In this document: one piece after another, positions 34,591 through 43,031 of the stretch
Numbering within the stretch: the stretch's first letter is position 1
Layout of the letters: every line of letters begins with the position of its first letter
Assembly: GCF_030698145.1 (NCBI RefSeq)
Contig: NZ_JAUYNW010000017.1
Location: 29,862-93,861, forward strand
Length of the DNA stretch: 64,000 bases
DNA from: Phenylobacterium sp.
Lineage (GTDB): Bacteria > Pseudomonadota > Alphaproteobacteria > Caulobacterales > Caulobacteraceae
Direction of reading: 5' to 3'
Notes under the pieces: model-generated
Database searches by the model: none
Told to the model about the DNA's origin: nothing
What the model saw: the letters and a program-made list of their open reading frames with translations, nothing else
Made by a program: the position numbers and the translations under genes

Positions 34591-35724
34591 TCAGGCCGCG
34601 CGGGCGGCGGCGAACTGCCGGCGATGCTCGGCCGCGTTGCCGAAAGCCAGGTCGATCATCACCAGGCGCTTGAGATAGTGGCCGATGGCCAGCTCGTCGC
34701 TGAAGCCCATGCCGCCGTGCAGCTGAACCGCCTGACGGGCGACATAGAGGCTCGTCTGTCCCACCCGCGCCTTGGCCGCCGCGATCGTCTGGCGGCGCGC
34801 GGGATCGGACGAACTCACCGCGATCGTCGCCAGATAGGTCATCGATCGCGCCTCCTCGCAGGCGATCGCCATGTCCACAGCGCGGTGCTGCAAGGCCTGG
34901 AACGATCCGATGGCCTGGCCGAACTGCTTGCGGGTCCTGAGGTGCTGCAGGGTCTGCTCATAGGCCGCCTCCATCGCGCCGACCGCCTCGGCCAGGCGCG
35001 CGACGATCGCCAGATCCACCGCATGGCGCGCCAGGCCGAAGCCTTGGCCGACCTCGCCGATCACCGCGCCGTCGGACACCTCGACACCGTCCAGCGACAG
35101 GCTCGCATTGCGGCGATGGTCCATGGCCCGGACCGCATGGACGGCCAGCCCCGGCGCGTCCCTGGCCACGAGGAACAGGGTGATCCCCGCTTCCTCGGCC
35201 CCTTCGCCGGACGTCCGCGCCGGCACGACGAACCAGTCGGCCTCGGCGCCGTCCAGGGCATGGCTCTTCTCGCCCGTCAGGCGGAAGCCCGCCGCCGTGC
35301 GCTCGGCGCGCGTGGAGACCGCCGCCAGGTCGAAGCGCCCATCGGGTTCGGCGTCGGCCAGGGTGACCACCGCGGTTCCCGCCATCGCCGCGGCGATCAG
35401 TTCGGTGCGTTCCGGCCCGGCCAGGTGCGGCAGCAGCGTGGGCGCGAACACCGCGCTGGCGACGAAGGGCTCCAGCATCAAGGCCCGGCCCACGCCCTCC
35501 ATGATCACCATGGTGTCGACCGGCGAGCCGCCCAGGCCGCCGTCTTCCTCCGGCGCCGTGAGGGACAGCCAGCCGAGGTCGGCCATCTGCTTCCACAGGC
35601 CCCGGTCGAAGCCCTCGCCGCGGCCGATGCGGGCGCGCCAGGCGGAGAAGTCGTAGTGGTCGCGGGCGAAGCGCAGGACGCTGTCCTGCAGCAGGCGCTG
35701 TTCGTCGGTGAGCTCGAAATTCAT
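34591..35724 (-). CDS. acyl-CoA dehydrogenase, smaller partner
   Basis: 377 residues of the ACAD fold: N-terminal helices (MNFELTDEQRLLQDSVLRFA), middle beta domain (LTGEKSHALDGAEADWFVV) and C-terminal helices (RTRKQFGQAIGSFQALQHR, LHGGMGFSDELAIGHYLKR). The usual catalytic Glu region of the larger subunit is replaced in the way seen in FadE28-like partners. It starts 17 bases after the other ACAD gene. Adjacent unequal ACAD genes often encode alpha2beta2 heterotetramers for bulky steroid-like acyl-CoAs; heteromer formation is inferred. Confidence 0.9.
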   Translation of the reverse strand: MNFELTDEQRLLQDSVLRFARDHYDFSAWRARIGRGEGFDRGLWKQMADLGWLSLTAPEEDGGLGGSPVDTMVIMEGVGRALMLEPFVASAVFAPTLLPHLAGPERTELIAAAMAGTAVVTLADAEPDGRFDLAAVSTRAERTAAGFRLTGEKSHALDGAEADWFVVPARTSGEGAEEAGITLFLVARDAPGLAVHAVRAMDHRRNASLSLDGVEVSDGAVIGEVGQGFGLARHAVDLAIVARLAEAVGAMEAAYEQTLQHLRTRKQFGQAIGSFQALQHRAVDMAIACEEARSMTYLATIAVSSSDPARRQTIAAAKARVGQTSLYVARQAVQLHGGMGFSDELAIGHYLKRLVMIDLAFGNAAEHRRQFAAARAA

Positions 35725-35741
35725 CGGTCGACGGCTCCTGC

Positions 35742-36914
35742 CTAGAGGCCCAGCGCCCGGCGGGCGATGATGTTGCGTTGGATTTCGTTGGCGCCGCCGT
35801 AGATGCTGGTGACGCGGGAATAGAGCATGCCCATCATCGGCCAGGGCTCGGTCGGCGCCCCGTTTCCGATCGTTCCGAAGGCCGCGGCGTCGTAGCCCAT
35901 GGTCTCCACCCAGAACTCGGTGACCTCCTGCAGCAGCTCCGACCAGCGCACCTTGATCATCGAGGCGCGCGGGCCGGAGTCCTTGCCCGACGCCGCCTCG
36001 GCCATGGTCCGCATGACCATCCCCTCCAGGGCGATCACCTCGATTTCGAGCTGGGCCAGACGGTCGGCGGTCACCGGGTCGTCGAGCAGGGCGCCTTGGC
36101 TGGTCCGGGCCTGGGCCGCGGCCGCCCGCGCGCCGCGCAGCTGCTGGCGAAGCCGCAGGGTGGTGGCCGCGGTCACCCCGCGCTCGCGGTCCAGCAGGAC
36201 CTTTCCGTAGCCCCAGCCCTGCCCTTCCTCGCCGATGAGGTTGGCCACTGGGACCCGAACGCTGTCCAGGAACACCTCGTTGGTATGATGGATCTCGTCC
36301 ATGGTGATGATCGGCCGGATGCTGACCCCGGGCATGTCCATGTCGAGCAGCAACAGCGAGATCCCCGCCTGCTTGCGCCCCTCCGGATCGGTCCGGACCA
36401 GGCAGAACATGCGGTTGGCGACCTGGGCGTAGCTGGTCCACATCTTTTGGCCGTCGACCACATAGCAGTCGCCGTCGCGCACGGCCCGCGTGCTCAGCGA
36501 GGCCAGGTCCGAACCCGCGTTCGGCTCGGAATATCCCTGGCACCACCAGTCTTCGCTGGAGAGGATGCGCGGCAGGTAACGCGCCTTCTGCTCGGCGTTT
36601 CCGAAGGTGAAGATGATCGGGCCGATCAGTTCGAGGCCCTGGTGGTACTGCACCGGCGCGTCGGCCAACGACGCCTCGGTCTCGAAAATGTAAAGCTGGG
36701 TCGGCGTCCAGCCCGTGCCGCCGTACTCCTTTGGCCAGGACGGCGCGCCCCAGCCCCGCGCGTGCAGGAGCTTCTGCCAGGCGACGAATTCGTGCGGCTC
36801 CAGGCGCATGCCGGCGCGCACCCGGGCCTTGAAGGACTCCGGCGTGTTCTCAGTGAAGAATGCGCGAACCTCGTCGCGAAAGGCCCGGTCGGCGGGGTCG
36901 AGGTCGAGATCCAT
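35742..36914 (-). CDS. acyl-CoA dehydrogenase, larger partner
   Basis: 390 residues from MDLDLDPADRAFRDEV. Characteristic blocks are SWPKEYGGTGW, QGYSEPNAGSDLASL (FAD/substrate), DGQKMWTSYAQVANRMFCLVR cut here as QKMWTSYAQVANRM, and YGGANEIQRNIIARR at the C terminus. It resembles FadE29/FadE26-type proteins. AGGA precedes the 36914 ATG; an ATG at 36935 gives MLFDRTL extra. Site D lies about 86 bases upstream. It leads the two-gene ACAD operon. Confidence 0.92.
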   Translation of the reverse strand: MDLDLDPADRAFRDEVRAFFTENTPESFKARVRAGMRLEPHEFVAWQKLLHARGWGAPSWPKEYGGTGWTPTQLYIFETEASLADAPVQYHQGLELIGPIIFTFGNAEQKARYLPRILSSEDWWCQGYSEPNAGSDLASLSTRAVRDGDCYVVDGQKMWTSYAQVANRMFCLVRTDPEGRKQAGISLLLLDMDMPGVSIRPIITMDEIHHTNEVFLDSVRVPVANLIGEEGQGWGYGKVLLDRERGVTAATTLRLRQQLRGARAAAAQARTSQGALLDDPVTADRLAQLEIEVIALEGMVMRTMAEAASGKDSGPRASMIKVRWSELLQEVTEFWVETMGYDAAAFGTIGNGAPTEPWPMMGMLYSRVTSIYGGANEIQRNIIARRALGL

Positions 36915-36999
36915 GAGCGTCCTGTCGAACAGCATATGACTGTGTCCAGGTTCTAGGCGCAGCGGCGTCGGTGTCGCCGCGGCGTCGCCGGCGCGCGCC

Positions 37000-37020
37000 A
37001 AGATCGCATATGAAATCTCG
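37000..37020. promoter_or_regulatory. putative catabolic-regulon site D
   Basis: On the minus strand GAGATTTCATATGCGATCTT, upstream of the ACAD pair and just past the SMP-30 stop. Contains the CATATG core also found in site A. Confidence 0.45.
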
Positions 37021-37028
37021 GCGCTCCG

Positions 37029-37907
37029 TCAGAGCCGGCAGCGTGTCTCGGCGATCCCCTGCGCGCCCAGACCCTCGATGGCGAAGAGCCGCCCGCCGTC
37101 CGGGTGGTCCGTCTTGAGCCGCCCGCCGGAATCGGAAATCGCCGTGACGTAGAGCACATCAAGGCGCTCGCCGCCGAAAGCCGGGCACGAGGGGAATGGG
37201 ATCGGACAGTCGACCAGCCGCTCCACCTTCCCATCCGGCGTGATGCAGGCGATCTGCCCCGACTGGACGAGCGCCACCCACAGCCGGCCCTCGGCGTCGA
37301 CGGTCGCGCCGTCGGGCGCGGAGTTGAGCGGCGCGGTGTCGATCAGCGTCTCGCGCGGCCCGATCTGGCCGGTCTCGAGATCGTAGGCATAGGTCCAGAT
37401 GGCCTGGCGGAGACTGTCGGCGAAATAGAGCCGGTCGCCTGAGGGGCTGAAGCAGATCGAGTTCGAAATCTCGACGCCGGTCTCCAGCACCTCGCAGGTC
37501 CCGCCCCGATCGAAGCGGTAGAGCCTGCCCTCCGGCGGCCGCCCGTCCGCATGGTGCTGCGAACCCGTCACGAAGCGGCCTGCCCTGTCGGTCTTGCCGT
37601 CGTTCAGTCGCTCGGCGGCAAGGATCGGGTCCGGCTTGGCCAGGGGGGTGAACACCCCCGCGGCGAAATCTACACGGCACACTTCATGGCGTAGTCCGGC
37701 CACCAGACGGCCGGGTTCGCCAAGTACGATGCTGCCGACCATGTCCGGCGCCGACAGCGAAGCCTGGTCGCCCGTCTCCGGATCGAAGGACCAGATCGTC
37801 GGCGCGCGCCCATCCACCCAGAAAAGGCGCTTCAGCACCGGATCCCAGACCGGGGACTCGCCGAGCCGGCAGCGCTCGCGTCCGATGATCTCGATGTGCG
37901 GCGTCAT
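37029..37907 (-). CDS. SMP-30/gluconolactonase/LRE family lactonase
   Basis: A 292-residue six-bladed propeller. The metal-binding residues of the family are visible: Glu in LGESPVWD, Asn in RLNDGKTDRAGRF, Asn in ISNSICFSPSGDRLYFADS and the Asp in that last block. These enzymes hydrolyse lactones. Since the preceding gene encodes a Baeyer-Villiger-like monooxygenase (7-base gap), a lactone made by that enzyme is a reasonable substrate; this is inference from context. Confidence 0.9.
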   Translation of the reverse strand: MTPHIEIIGRERCRLGESPVWDPVLKRLFWVDGRAPTIWSFDPETGDQASLSAPDMVGSIVLGEPGRLVAGLRHEVCRVDFAAGVFTPLAKPDPILAAERLNDGKTDRAGRFVTGSQHHADGRPPEGRLYRFDRGGTCEVLETGVEISNSICFSPSGDRLYFADSLRQAIWTYAYDLETGQIGPRETLIDTAPLNSAPDGATVDAEGRLWVALVQSGQIACITPDGKVERLVDCPIPFPSCPAFGGERLDVLYVTAISDSGGRLKTDHPDGGRLFAIEGLGAQGIAETRCRL

Positions 37908-37914
37908 CCGACGA

Positions 37915-39573
37915 TCAGGCCTCGACGGGACTCTGCGACCGCTCGAACGAGAACCCGCGATAGCCGTCCGCGGTCACGGATTCACAGATCTCGCGATACT
38001 TGTTGAAGCCGCCGGAATAGAGGCTGAACACCCTCGGCTTCCCCGCGACATTGGCGCCGACGTACCAGGTGTTGGCTTTCGGCATCAGGGACTTTTCCGC
38101 CAGCGCGGAGATCGCATCCAGCCACTGCGCCTCGGCCTCGGCGCCGGCCTCGATCGTGGCGAACTGTTGGCCACGCATGTGCTCGATGCACTCGGCGATC
38201 CAGTCGGTGTTCTGCTCGTCCAGGGTGACGATATTGGCGAGAGCCGCCGGACCATTGGCGCCGCAGATCATGAACAGGTTCGGGAAGCCTTCCATGGCCA
38301 GGCCCAGATAGGACCGCGCCCCGTCGCGCCATTTGTCCTTCAGGCTGCGTCCGCCCCGGCCCTTGATGTCGACGGCCAGCATGGCGCCCGTCAGTCCGTC
38401 ATAACCGGTGGCCATGATGAGCACGTCGAGCTCGACCTCGCGAGCCTGTGTCTGCACGCCCCGCTCCGTGAGGCGCAGGATGGGGTCCTCGAGCAGGTCA
38501 ACAAGGTGGACGTTGGGCTGATTGAAAGCCTCATAATAATTGGTGTCCAGGCAGGGACGGCGGGCGAAGATCGGATAGCCGCGCGGCTTCAGCCGCTCGG
38601 CGGTGTCCGGATCCTTGACCACCTCGCCGATCTTGCCGCGGACGAACTCGGCGACGATCTCATTCGCTTCCGCATTGGTCAGCAGGTCGGAGAAGGTGCC
38701 CAGGAACGCCAGTCCGCCGCGCGCCCAGGAATCCTCCATGAGCTCCAGGCGCTCCTGTGGCGTCACGCTGAACAGCGGACGGCTGGAAATGGGACGGACC
38801 CCGCCGATCGCTGTGTTCCGGGCCGAGGCTCGAAGAGCGGGGTAGTGCCGTTTCACCTGGGCGACGTACTCGGCGTCCAGCGGCTTGTTCCTCATGGGCA
38901 TGGTGAAACTGGGCGTGCGCTGGAACACGAAGAGCTCATCGGCCTCTTCGGCGACGACCGGGACGATCTGGATGCCCGTCGAGCCGGTGCCCACGACGCC
39001 GACCCGCTTGCCGGCGAAGCTCACCGGCGCGTGCGGCCACCTGGCGGCGTAGTAAATCTCGCCCTTGAAGTCGTTCACCCCCTCGAAGCCGACCTCCTTG
39101 GGGATGGAGAGCGGACCGGTGGCCATGATGCAGTAGGTCGCCTCGATCACCTCGCCGCGATCGGTCCTGGCGACCCAAAGGCGACGGACGTCGTCGAACT
39201 CGGCGCTCTCGACCCGGGTGTTGAACTGGAACGCCTTTCGGAGGTCGAGCCGGTCGGCGGCGAAATTGGCGTAGGCGAGGATTTCCGGCTGGGCCGCGAA
39301 CTGCTCAGACCACGTCCATTCCTGCTGGATCTCCTCGGAGAACGAATAGCTGTAGTCGATGCTCATCAGGTCGCAGCGGGCGCCCGGATAGCGGTTCCAG
39401 TACCAGACGCCGCCCACACCGCCGCCGGCTTCGATCCCCTGCACAGACAGGCCCATGCCGCGCAAGCGATGGACCATGCACATGCCCCCAAAGCCGGCGC
39501 CGATCACCAGGGCGTCCACTCGCGTCGTGCGTCCGGCCTTGCCGGTGGGCCACATCAGGTTCCCGTCGCTCAT
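37915..39573 (-). CDS. flavin-containing monooxygenase, Baeyer-Villiger-like
   Basis: 552 residues with two Rossmann motifs, GAGFGG (FAD, about 25-30) and GTGSTG (NADPH), and the CHMO-type blocks WNRYPGARCD and YSYSFSEEIQQEW. The Baeyer-Villiger fingerprint FxGxxxHxxxWP is FKGEIYYAARWP (169-180), with Tyr175 where His is expected. Overall similarity is to cyclohexanone/steroid monooxygenases. It is the first gene of a pair with the SMP-30 lactonase, suggesting ketone to lactone to hydroxy acid. A weak motif resembling the regulon sites lies near 39657-39685. Confidence 0.88.
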   Translation of the reverse strand: MSDGNLMWPTGKAGRTTRVDALVIGAGFGGMCMVHRLRGMGLSVQGIEAGGGVGGVWYWNRYPGARCDLMSIDYSYSFSEEIQQEWTWSEQFAAQPEILAYANFAADRLDLRKAFQFNTRVESAEFDDVRRLWVARTDRGEVIEATYCIMATGPLSIPKEVGFEGVNDFKGEIYYAARWPHAPVSFAGKRVGVVGTGSTGIQIVPVVAEEADELFVFQRTPSFTMPMRNKPLDAEYVAQVKRHYPALRASARNTAIGGVRPISSRPLFSVTPQERLELMEDSWARGGLAFLGTFSDLLTNAEANEIVAEFVRGKIGEVVKDPDTAERLKPRGYPIFARRPCLDTNYYEAFNQPNVHLVDLLEDPILRLTERGVQTQAREVELDVLIMATGYDGLTGAMLAVDIKGRGGRSLKDKWRDGARSYLGLAMEGFPNLFMICGANGPAALANIVTLDEQNTDWIAECIEHMRGQQFATIEAGAEAEAQWLDAISALAEKSLMPKANTWYVGANVAGKPRVFSLYSGGFNKYREICESVTADGYRGFSFERSQSPVEA

Positions 39574-39709
39574 CTGTCCTTCATCCCTGTCCGATGGTGC
39601 CGATGCCCGGTGCTAGCAGGGCGCGCGGGCGCGTCGGGCGATCAGGGATCGGAGCGGCGAAACATCACATCCGTGTCGATTCTCGATCGGACTTGCCGCG
39701 CGCTAGCGC

Positions 39710-40729
39710 CTAGGCGGAGACCCTGGTCCTGACCGGCCCGCAGCTCGCCCGTATCACCAGCCGGTGCGCCAATGTCACGTGCTGCACCTCCGGCGCCTCG
39801 CCCGAGAGGATGCCGAGCAGGAGACGCACCGCCTCCTGGCCGATGCGGTCCATGGGCTGGCTGACGGTGGTCAGCGGCGGATCGAGGTACTGGGCGTAGC
39901 GAATGTCGTCGAACCCGATGAGCGAGATGTCGCCCGGGCAGGACAGCCCCGATCTCCGGAAAGCCTCGAGCGCGCCCATGGCCATCTCGTCGCTGAAGCA
40001 GAAGATCGCTGTCGGGCGAGCGTCGGCCCGCAGCAGCGCCAGCGTCTGTTCGAGGCCGGACTCGATGGAAAAATCGCCGACGGCCACCGCCAGACCCTGC
40101 GCCTGGCCATGACGGGCGGCCGCGTCGCGCGCGCCGTCCAGGCGGTCACGGCTGATGGGACTGGCCAGCGGGCCGCTGATCACACCCACGCGGCTGTGAC
40201 CCAGGCCGTAAAGGTGCTCCATCGCCTCGCCGGCGGCGCGGGCGTTGTCGATATGGGCGCTGGAGACGGCGAGGTCCGGGCTGAACTCGCAGCCGTTGAC
40301 GATGGGCGCGCGGGCGCCCATCGCCTCGACCATCTCGGCCAGGCTGTCGGGCAGCCGATGGCCGAGGAACACCAGCCCATCGGCCTCCTTGCGGCGGAGC
40401 ATCTGACCGTACTGCTCCTCCCGCTCGGGCTCGTGGCGGGTGTCGCCCAGCAGCACCGAATAGCCCGCGGCCTGGGCGGCGGCTTCGACGCCCCGGATAA
40501 CCTGGCTGAAGAAGGGATTGGAGATGTCCGGCACCGTCACCAGGATCTTCTGGGTCCGCAGGGTGCGCAGGCTCTTGGCCGCGGTGTTGGGCGCGTAGCC
40601 GAGGCGCTCGACGACCGCCAGGACCCGCTCGCGAGTGGCCTGGGACACCACCTGCGGCGCGCTCAACACGCGGGATACGGTGGCGGTGGACACCCCGGCG
40701 TCACGGGCGACGTCCTGGATCGTAGCCAT
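39710..40729 (-). CDS. LacI-family transcriptional regulator
   Basis: A 339-residue repressor. HTH plus hinge is textbook: ATIQDVARDAGVSTATVSRV and NTAAKSLRTLRT, followed by a periplasmic-binding-protein-like effector domain (ILVTVPDISNPFFSQVIRGV, PTAIFCFSDEMAMGAL, LIGFDDIRYAQYLDPPLTTV). The hinge leucine-containing AAKSLRT suits minor-groove kinking. It is divergent from the sugar operon; a perfect palindrome lies between. The effector is probably a sugar or keto-sugar of the pathway. Confidence 0.95.
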   Translation of the reverse strand: MATIQDVARDAGVSTATVSRVLSAPQVVSQATRERVLAVVERLGYAPNTAAKSLRTLRTQKILVTVPDISNPFFSQVIRGVEAAAQAAGYSVLLGDTRHEPEREEQYGQMLRRKEADGLVFLGHRLPDSLAEMVEAMGARAPIVNGCEFSPDLAVSSAHIDNARAAGEAMEHLYGLGHSRVGVISGPLASPISRDRLDGARDAAARHGQAQGLAVAVGDFSIESGLEQTLALLRADARPTAIFCFSDEMAMGALEAFRRSGLSCPGDISLIGFDDIRYAQYLDPPLTTVSQPMDRIGQEAVRLLLGILSGEAPEVQHVTLAHRLVIRASCGPVRTRVSA

Positions 40730-40759
40730 TCCTGTTGCCTCCCGCCGAGTCGATTGCTA

Positions 40760-40781
40760 ACGATGTAATCCATTACATCGT
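40760..40781. promoter_or_regulatory. LacI-type operator
   Basis: ACGATGTAAT, CC, ATTACATCGT: a perfect 10-bp inverted repeat with a 2-base centre, 31 bases before lacI and 57 before the transporter gene. LacI-family operators are palindromes of this size; control of both directions is likely. Confidence 0.85.
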
Positions 40782-40837
40782 GTGAGCGGAGCCGTCCAAG
40801 GAGTTCCGCCGCCGAACGGCCTGGGAGGGCTAGGGGC

Positions 40838-42055
40838 ATGACGGTTCAGGCGCGGCTCTTTCTGATGATGGTGCTGCAGCTCGCCGTCTGGGGCGCCTGG
40901 GCGCCGAAGCTGTTCCCCTACATGAGCATGCTGGGCTTCGCGCCGTGGCAGCAGTCGCTGGTCGGCAGTTGCTGGGGCGTCGCGGCCCTGGCCGGCATCT
41001 TCTTCTCCAACCAGTTCGCCGACCGCAACTTCGCCGCCGAGCGGTTCATGTCCGTGAGCCACCTGCTCGGCGGACTGGCGCTGGTCGGTTGCGCCTTCAC
41101 GACCAGCTTCTGGCCATTCTTCGCCTGCTACCTAGTCTTCAGCCTGCTTTATGTGCCGACCCTGTCGGTCTCCAACTCGATCGCCTTCGCCAACCTCAAG
41201 GAGCCCGCCCGGGACTTCGGCGCCGTGCGGATGGGCGGCACCGTGGGCTGGATCCTGGTGAGCTGGCCCTTCATCTTCCTGCTCGGAGCCCAGGCTAGCG
41301 CCGACCAGGTGCGCTGGATCTTCCTGGTGGCGGCCATCGTCTCCTTCGCGCTCGCGGCCTACAGCCTCACCCTGCCCCACACCCCGCCCAAGCGCGACGC
41401 CGCCGGCGCCGACCCGCTGGCCTGGCGCGAGACCCTGAAGCTGCTGCGCCTGCCCTTCGTGGCGGTGCTGTTCCTGGTGACCTTCATCGATAGCGTCATC
41501 CACAACGGCTATTTCGTGATGGCCGACGCCTTCCTGACCGACCGCGTGGGCATCGCCGGGAACCTCTCGATGGTGGTCCTCAGCCTCGGGCAGATCGCCG
41601 AGATCGTGACCATGTTCGTGCTGGGCGGAGTGCTGATCCGGCTAGGGTGGAAGGTCACCATGATCGTCGGCGTCCTGGGCCACGCCGCGCGGTTCGCCGT
41701 CTTCGCCTTCGCCGCCGACAGCGTGCCGATGATCGTGGCGGTGCAGCTCCTGCACGGCGTCTGCTACGCCTTCTTCTTCGCGACCGTGTACATCTTCGTG
41801 GACGCCGCCTTCCCCAAGGACGTCCGCTCCAGCGCCCAGGGCCTGTTCAACTTCCTGATCCTGGGCGTGGGCAATGTGGCGGCGGCCTTCCTGTTCCCGA
41901 CCCTGATGGGACGGCTGAAGGACCCGGCGACCGGCGCGGTCGACTACCAGTCCCTGTTCCTGGTTCCCACCGGCATGGCGCTTGTCGCCGTCCTGCTGCT
42001 CGCCCTGTTCTTCCGCCCGCCCACCCGGGCGCCCCAAACCGCACCCGCGGCCTGA
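40838..42055 (+). CDS. MFS transporter, nucleoside:H+ symporter (NupG) type
   Basis: A 405-residue permease with 12 predicted helices. MTVQARLFLMMVLQLAVWGAW and GFAPWQQSLVGSCWGVAALAG, then FANLKEPARDFGAVRMGGTVGWI, match the NupG/XapB family. In Caulobacterales and Bacteroidetes such proteins often sit in glycoside clusters and may carry sugars rather than nucleosides. It is the first gene of the LacI-controlled operon, 26 bases before the exported isomerase-like gene. Confidence 0.88.
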   Translation: MTVQARLFLMMVLQLAVWGAWAPKLFPYMSMLGFAPWQQSLVGSCWGVAALAGIFFSNQFADRNFAAERFMSVSHLLGGLALVGCAFTTSFWPFFACYLVFSLLYVPTLSVSNSIAFANLKEPARDFGAVRMGGTVGWILVSWPFIFLLGAQASADQVRWIFLVAAIVSFALAAYSLTLPHTPPKRDAAGADPLAWRETLKLLRLPFVAVLFLVTFIDSVIHNGYFVMADAFLTDRVGIAGNLSMVVLSLGQIAEIVTMFVLGGVLIRLGWKVTMIVGVLGHAARFAVFAFAADSVPMIVAVQLLHGVCYAFFFATVYIFVDAAFPKDVRSSAQGLFNFLILGVGNVAAAFLFPTLMGRLKDPATGAVDYQSLFLVPTGMALVAVLLLALFFRPPTRAPQTAPAA

Positions 42056-42080
42056 CGCCGCCCGAGAGAAGGAGACGCCC

Positions 42081-43031
42081 TTGCGTCCGATATCGCCCCA
42101 ATTCCACCGGCGCGGCTTCCTCGGCGCGGGCCTGGCCTCGATGGCCGCCACCGCCGTCGCCGCGGCGCCCCAGCCGTTCTTCAAGCGCCACGGCCTGCCG
42201 CTCGGCATCCAGCTCTATACGCTCGGCCCCGACGCCGCGAAGGACCTGGACGGCACGCTGAAGTCCATCGCCGCCATCGGCTACAAGGCCGTCGAACTCC
42301 CCGGCCTCACCGGCCGCGCTCCGGCCGACATCCGCGCCGCCCTGGACCGCGCCGGCCTGGTCTGCACCAGCGCCCACATCCAGGCGCGCGGCGAAGCGGG
42401 TTTCGAGGGCGACCTCGCCCGCCTTGCCGATGCGCTCGCGACCATCGGCGTCACATACGCCGTCGCGCCGAGCCCCTACGCGCCCGACCACGCGGTCCAG
42501 GCGGCCCAAGGCCTGACCGGCGCCGAGTTCTATCGGAAAGTCACGGCGTCGCTCACCGCCGACGACTGGAAGATGAACGCCGATTTCCTCAATGCGAAGG
42601 GCGCGGCCCTCAAAAGCTCGGGGATCGGGGTCGGCTACCACAACCACAACTTCGAGTTCGCGCCGCTGGGCGACACCAACGGGCTGGAGATCCTGCTGAA
42701 GAACACCGACCCGAAGCTGGTCACCTTCGAGATCGACGTCGGCTGGGTGGCGGCAGCGGGCGCCGATCCCCTGGCCCTGCTCCGCAAGCACAAAGGCCGC
42801 TTCACCCTGATGCACGTGAAGGACATCAAGGCGACGACCAAGCCGAACTACGCCCTGACAATGGACCCGACGGAGATCGGTTCCGGGTCCCTCGACTGGG
42901 CCAAGCTGCTGCCTGCCGCCTACGCATCGGGCGTGCGCGGATTCTATGTCGAACAGGAGCCGCCGTTCACCCGCCCGCGGATCGAGGCGGCGAAGATCAG
43001 CCACGACTACCTGGCGCGAGTGAACGGGTGA
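42081..43031 (+). CDS. exported xylose-isomerase-like TIM-barrel protein (Tat substrate)
   Basis: A 316-residue sugar phosphate isomerase/epimerase-type protein. TTG start at 42081, supported by GAAGGAGA 6-12 bases upstream. A twin-arginine signal (HRRGFLGAGLASMAATAVAAA) indicates folded export. The barrel has metal-ligand-like segments YHNHNFEF, FEIDVGWV, LMHVKDIK and GFYVEQE. Relatives are proposed 3-keto-glycoside or inosose enzymes; the exact reaction is not known. It overlaps the next gene by GTGA. Confidence 0.85.
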   Translation: MRPISPQFHRRGFLGAGLASMAATAVAAAPQPFFKRHGLPLGIQLYTLGPDAAKDLDGTLKSIAAIGYKAVELPGLTGRAPADIRAALDRAGLVCTSAHIQARGEAGFEGDLARLADALATIGVTYAVAPSPYAPDHAVQAAQGLTGAEFYRKVTASLTADDWKMNADFLNAKGAALKSSGIGVGYHNHNFEFAPLGDTNGLEILLKNTDPKLVTFEIDVGWVAAAGADPLALLRKHKGRFTLMHVKDIKATTKPNYALTMDPTEIGSGSLDWAKLLPAAYASGVRGFYVEQEPPFTRPRIEAAKISHDYLARVNG

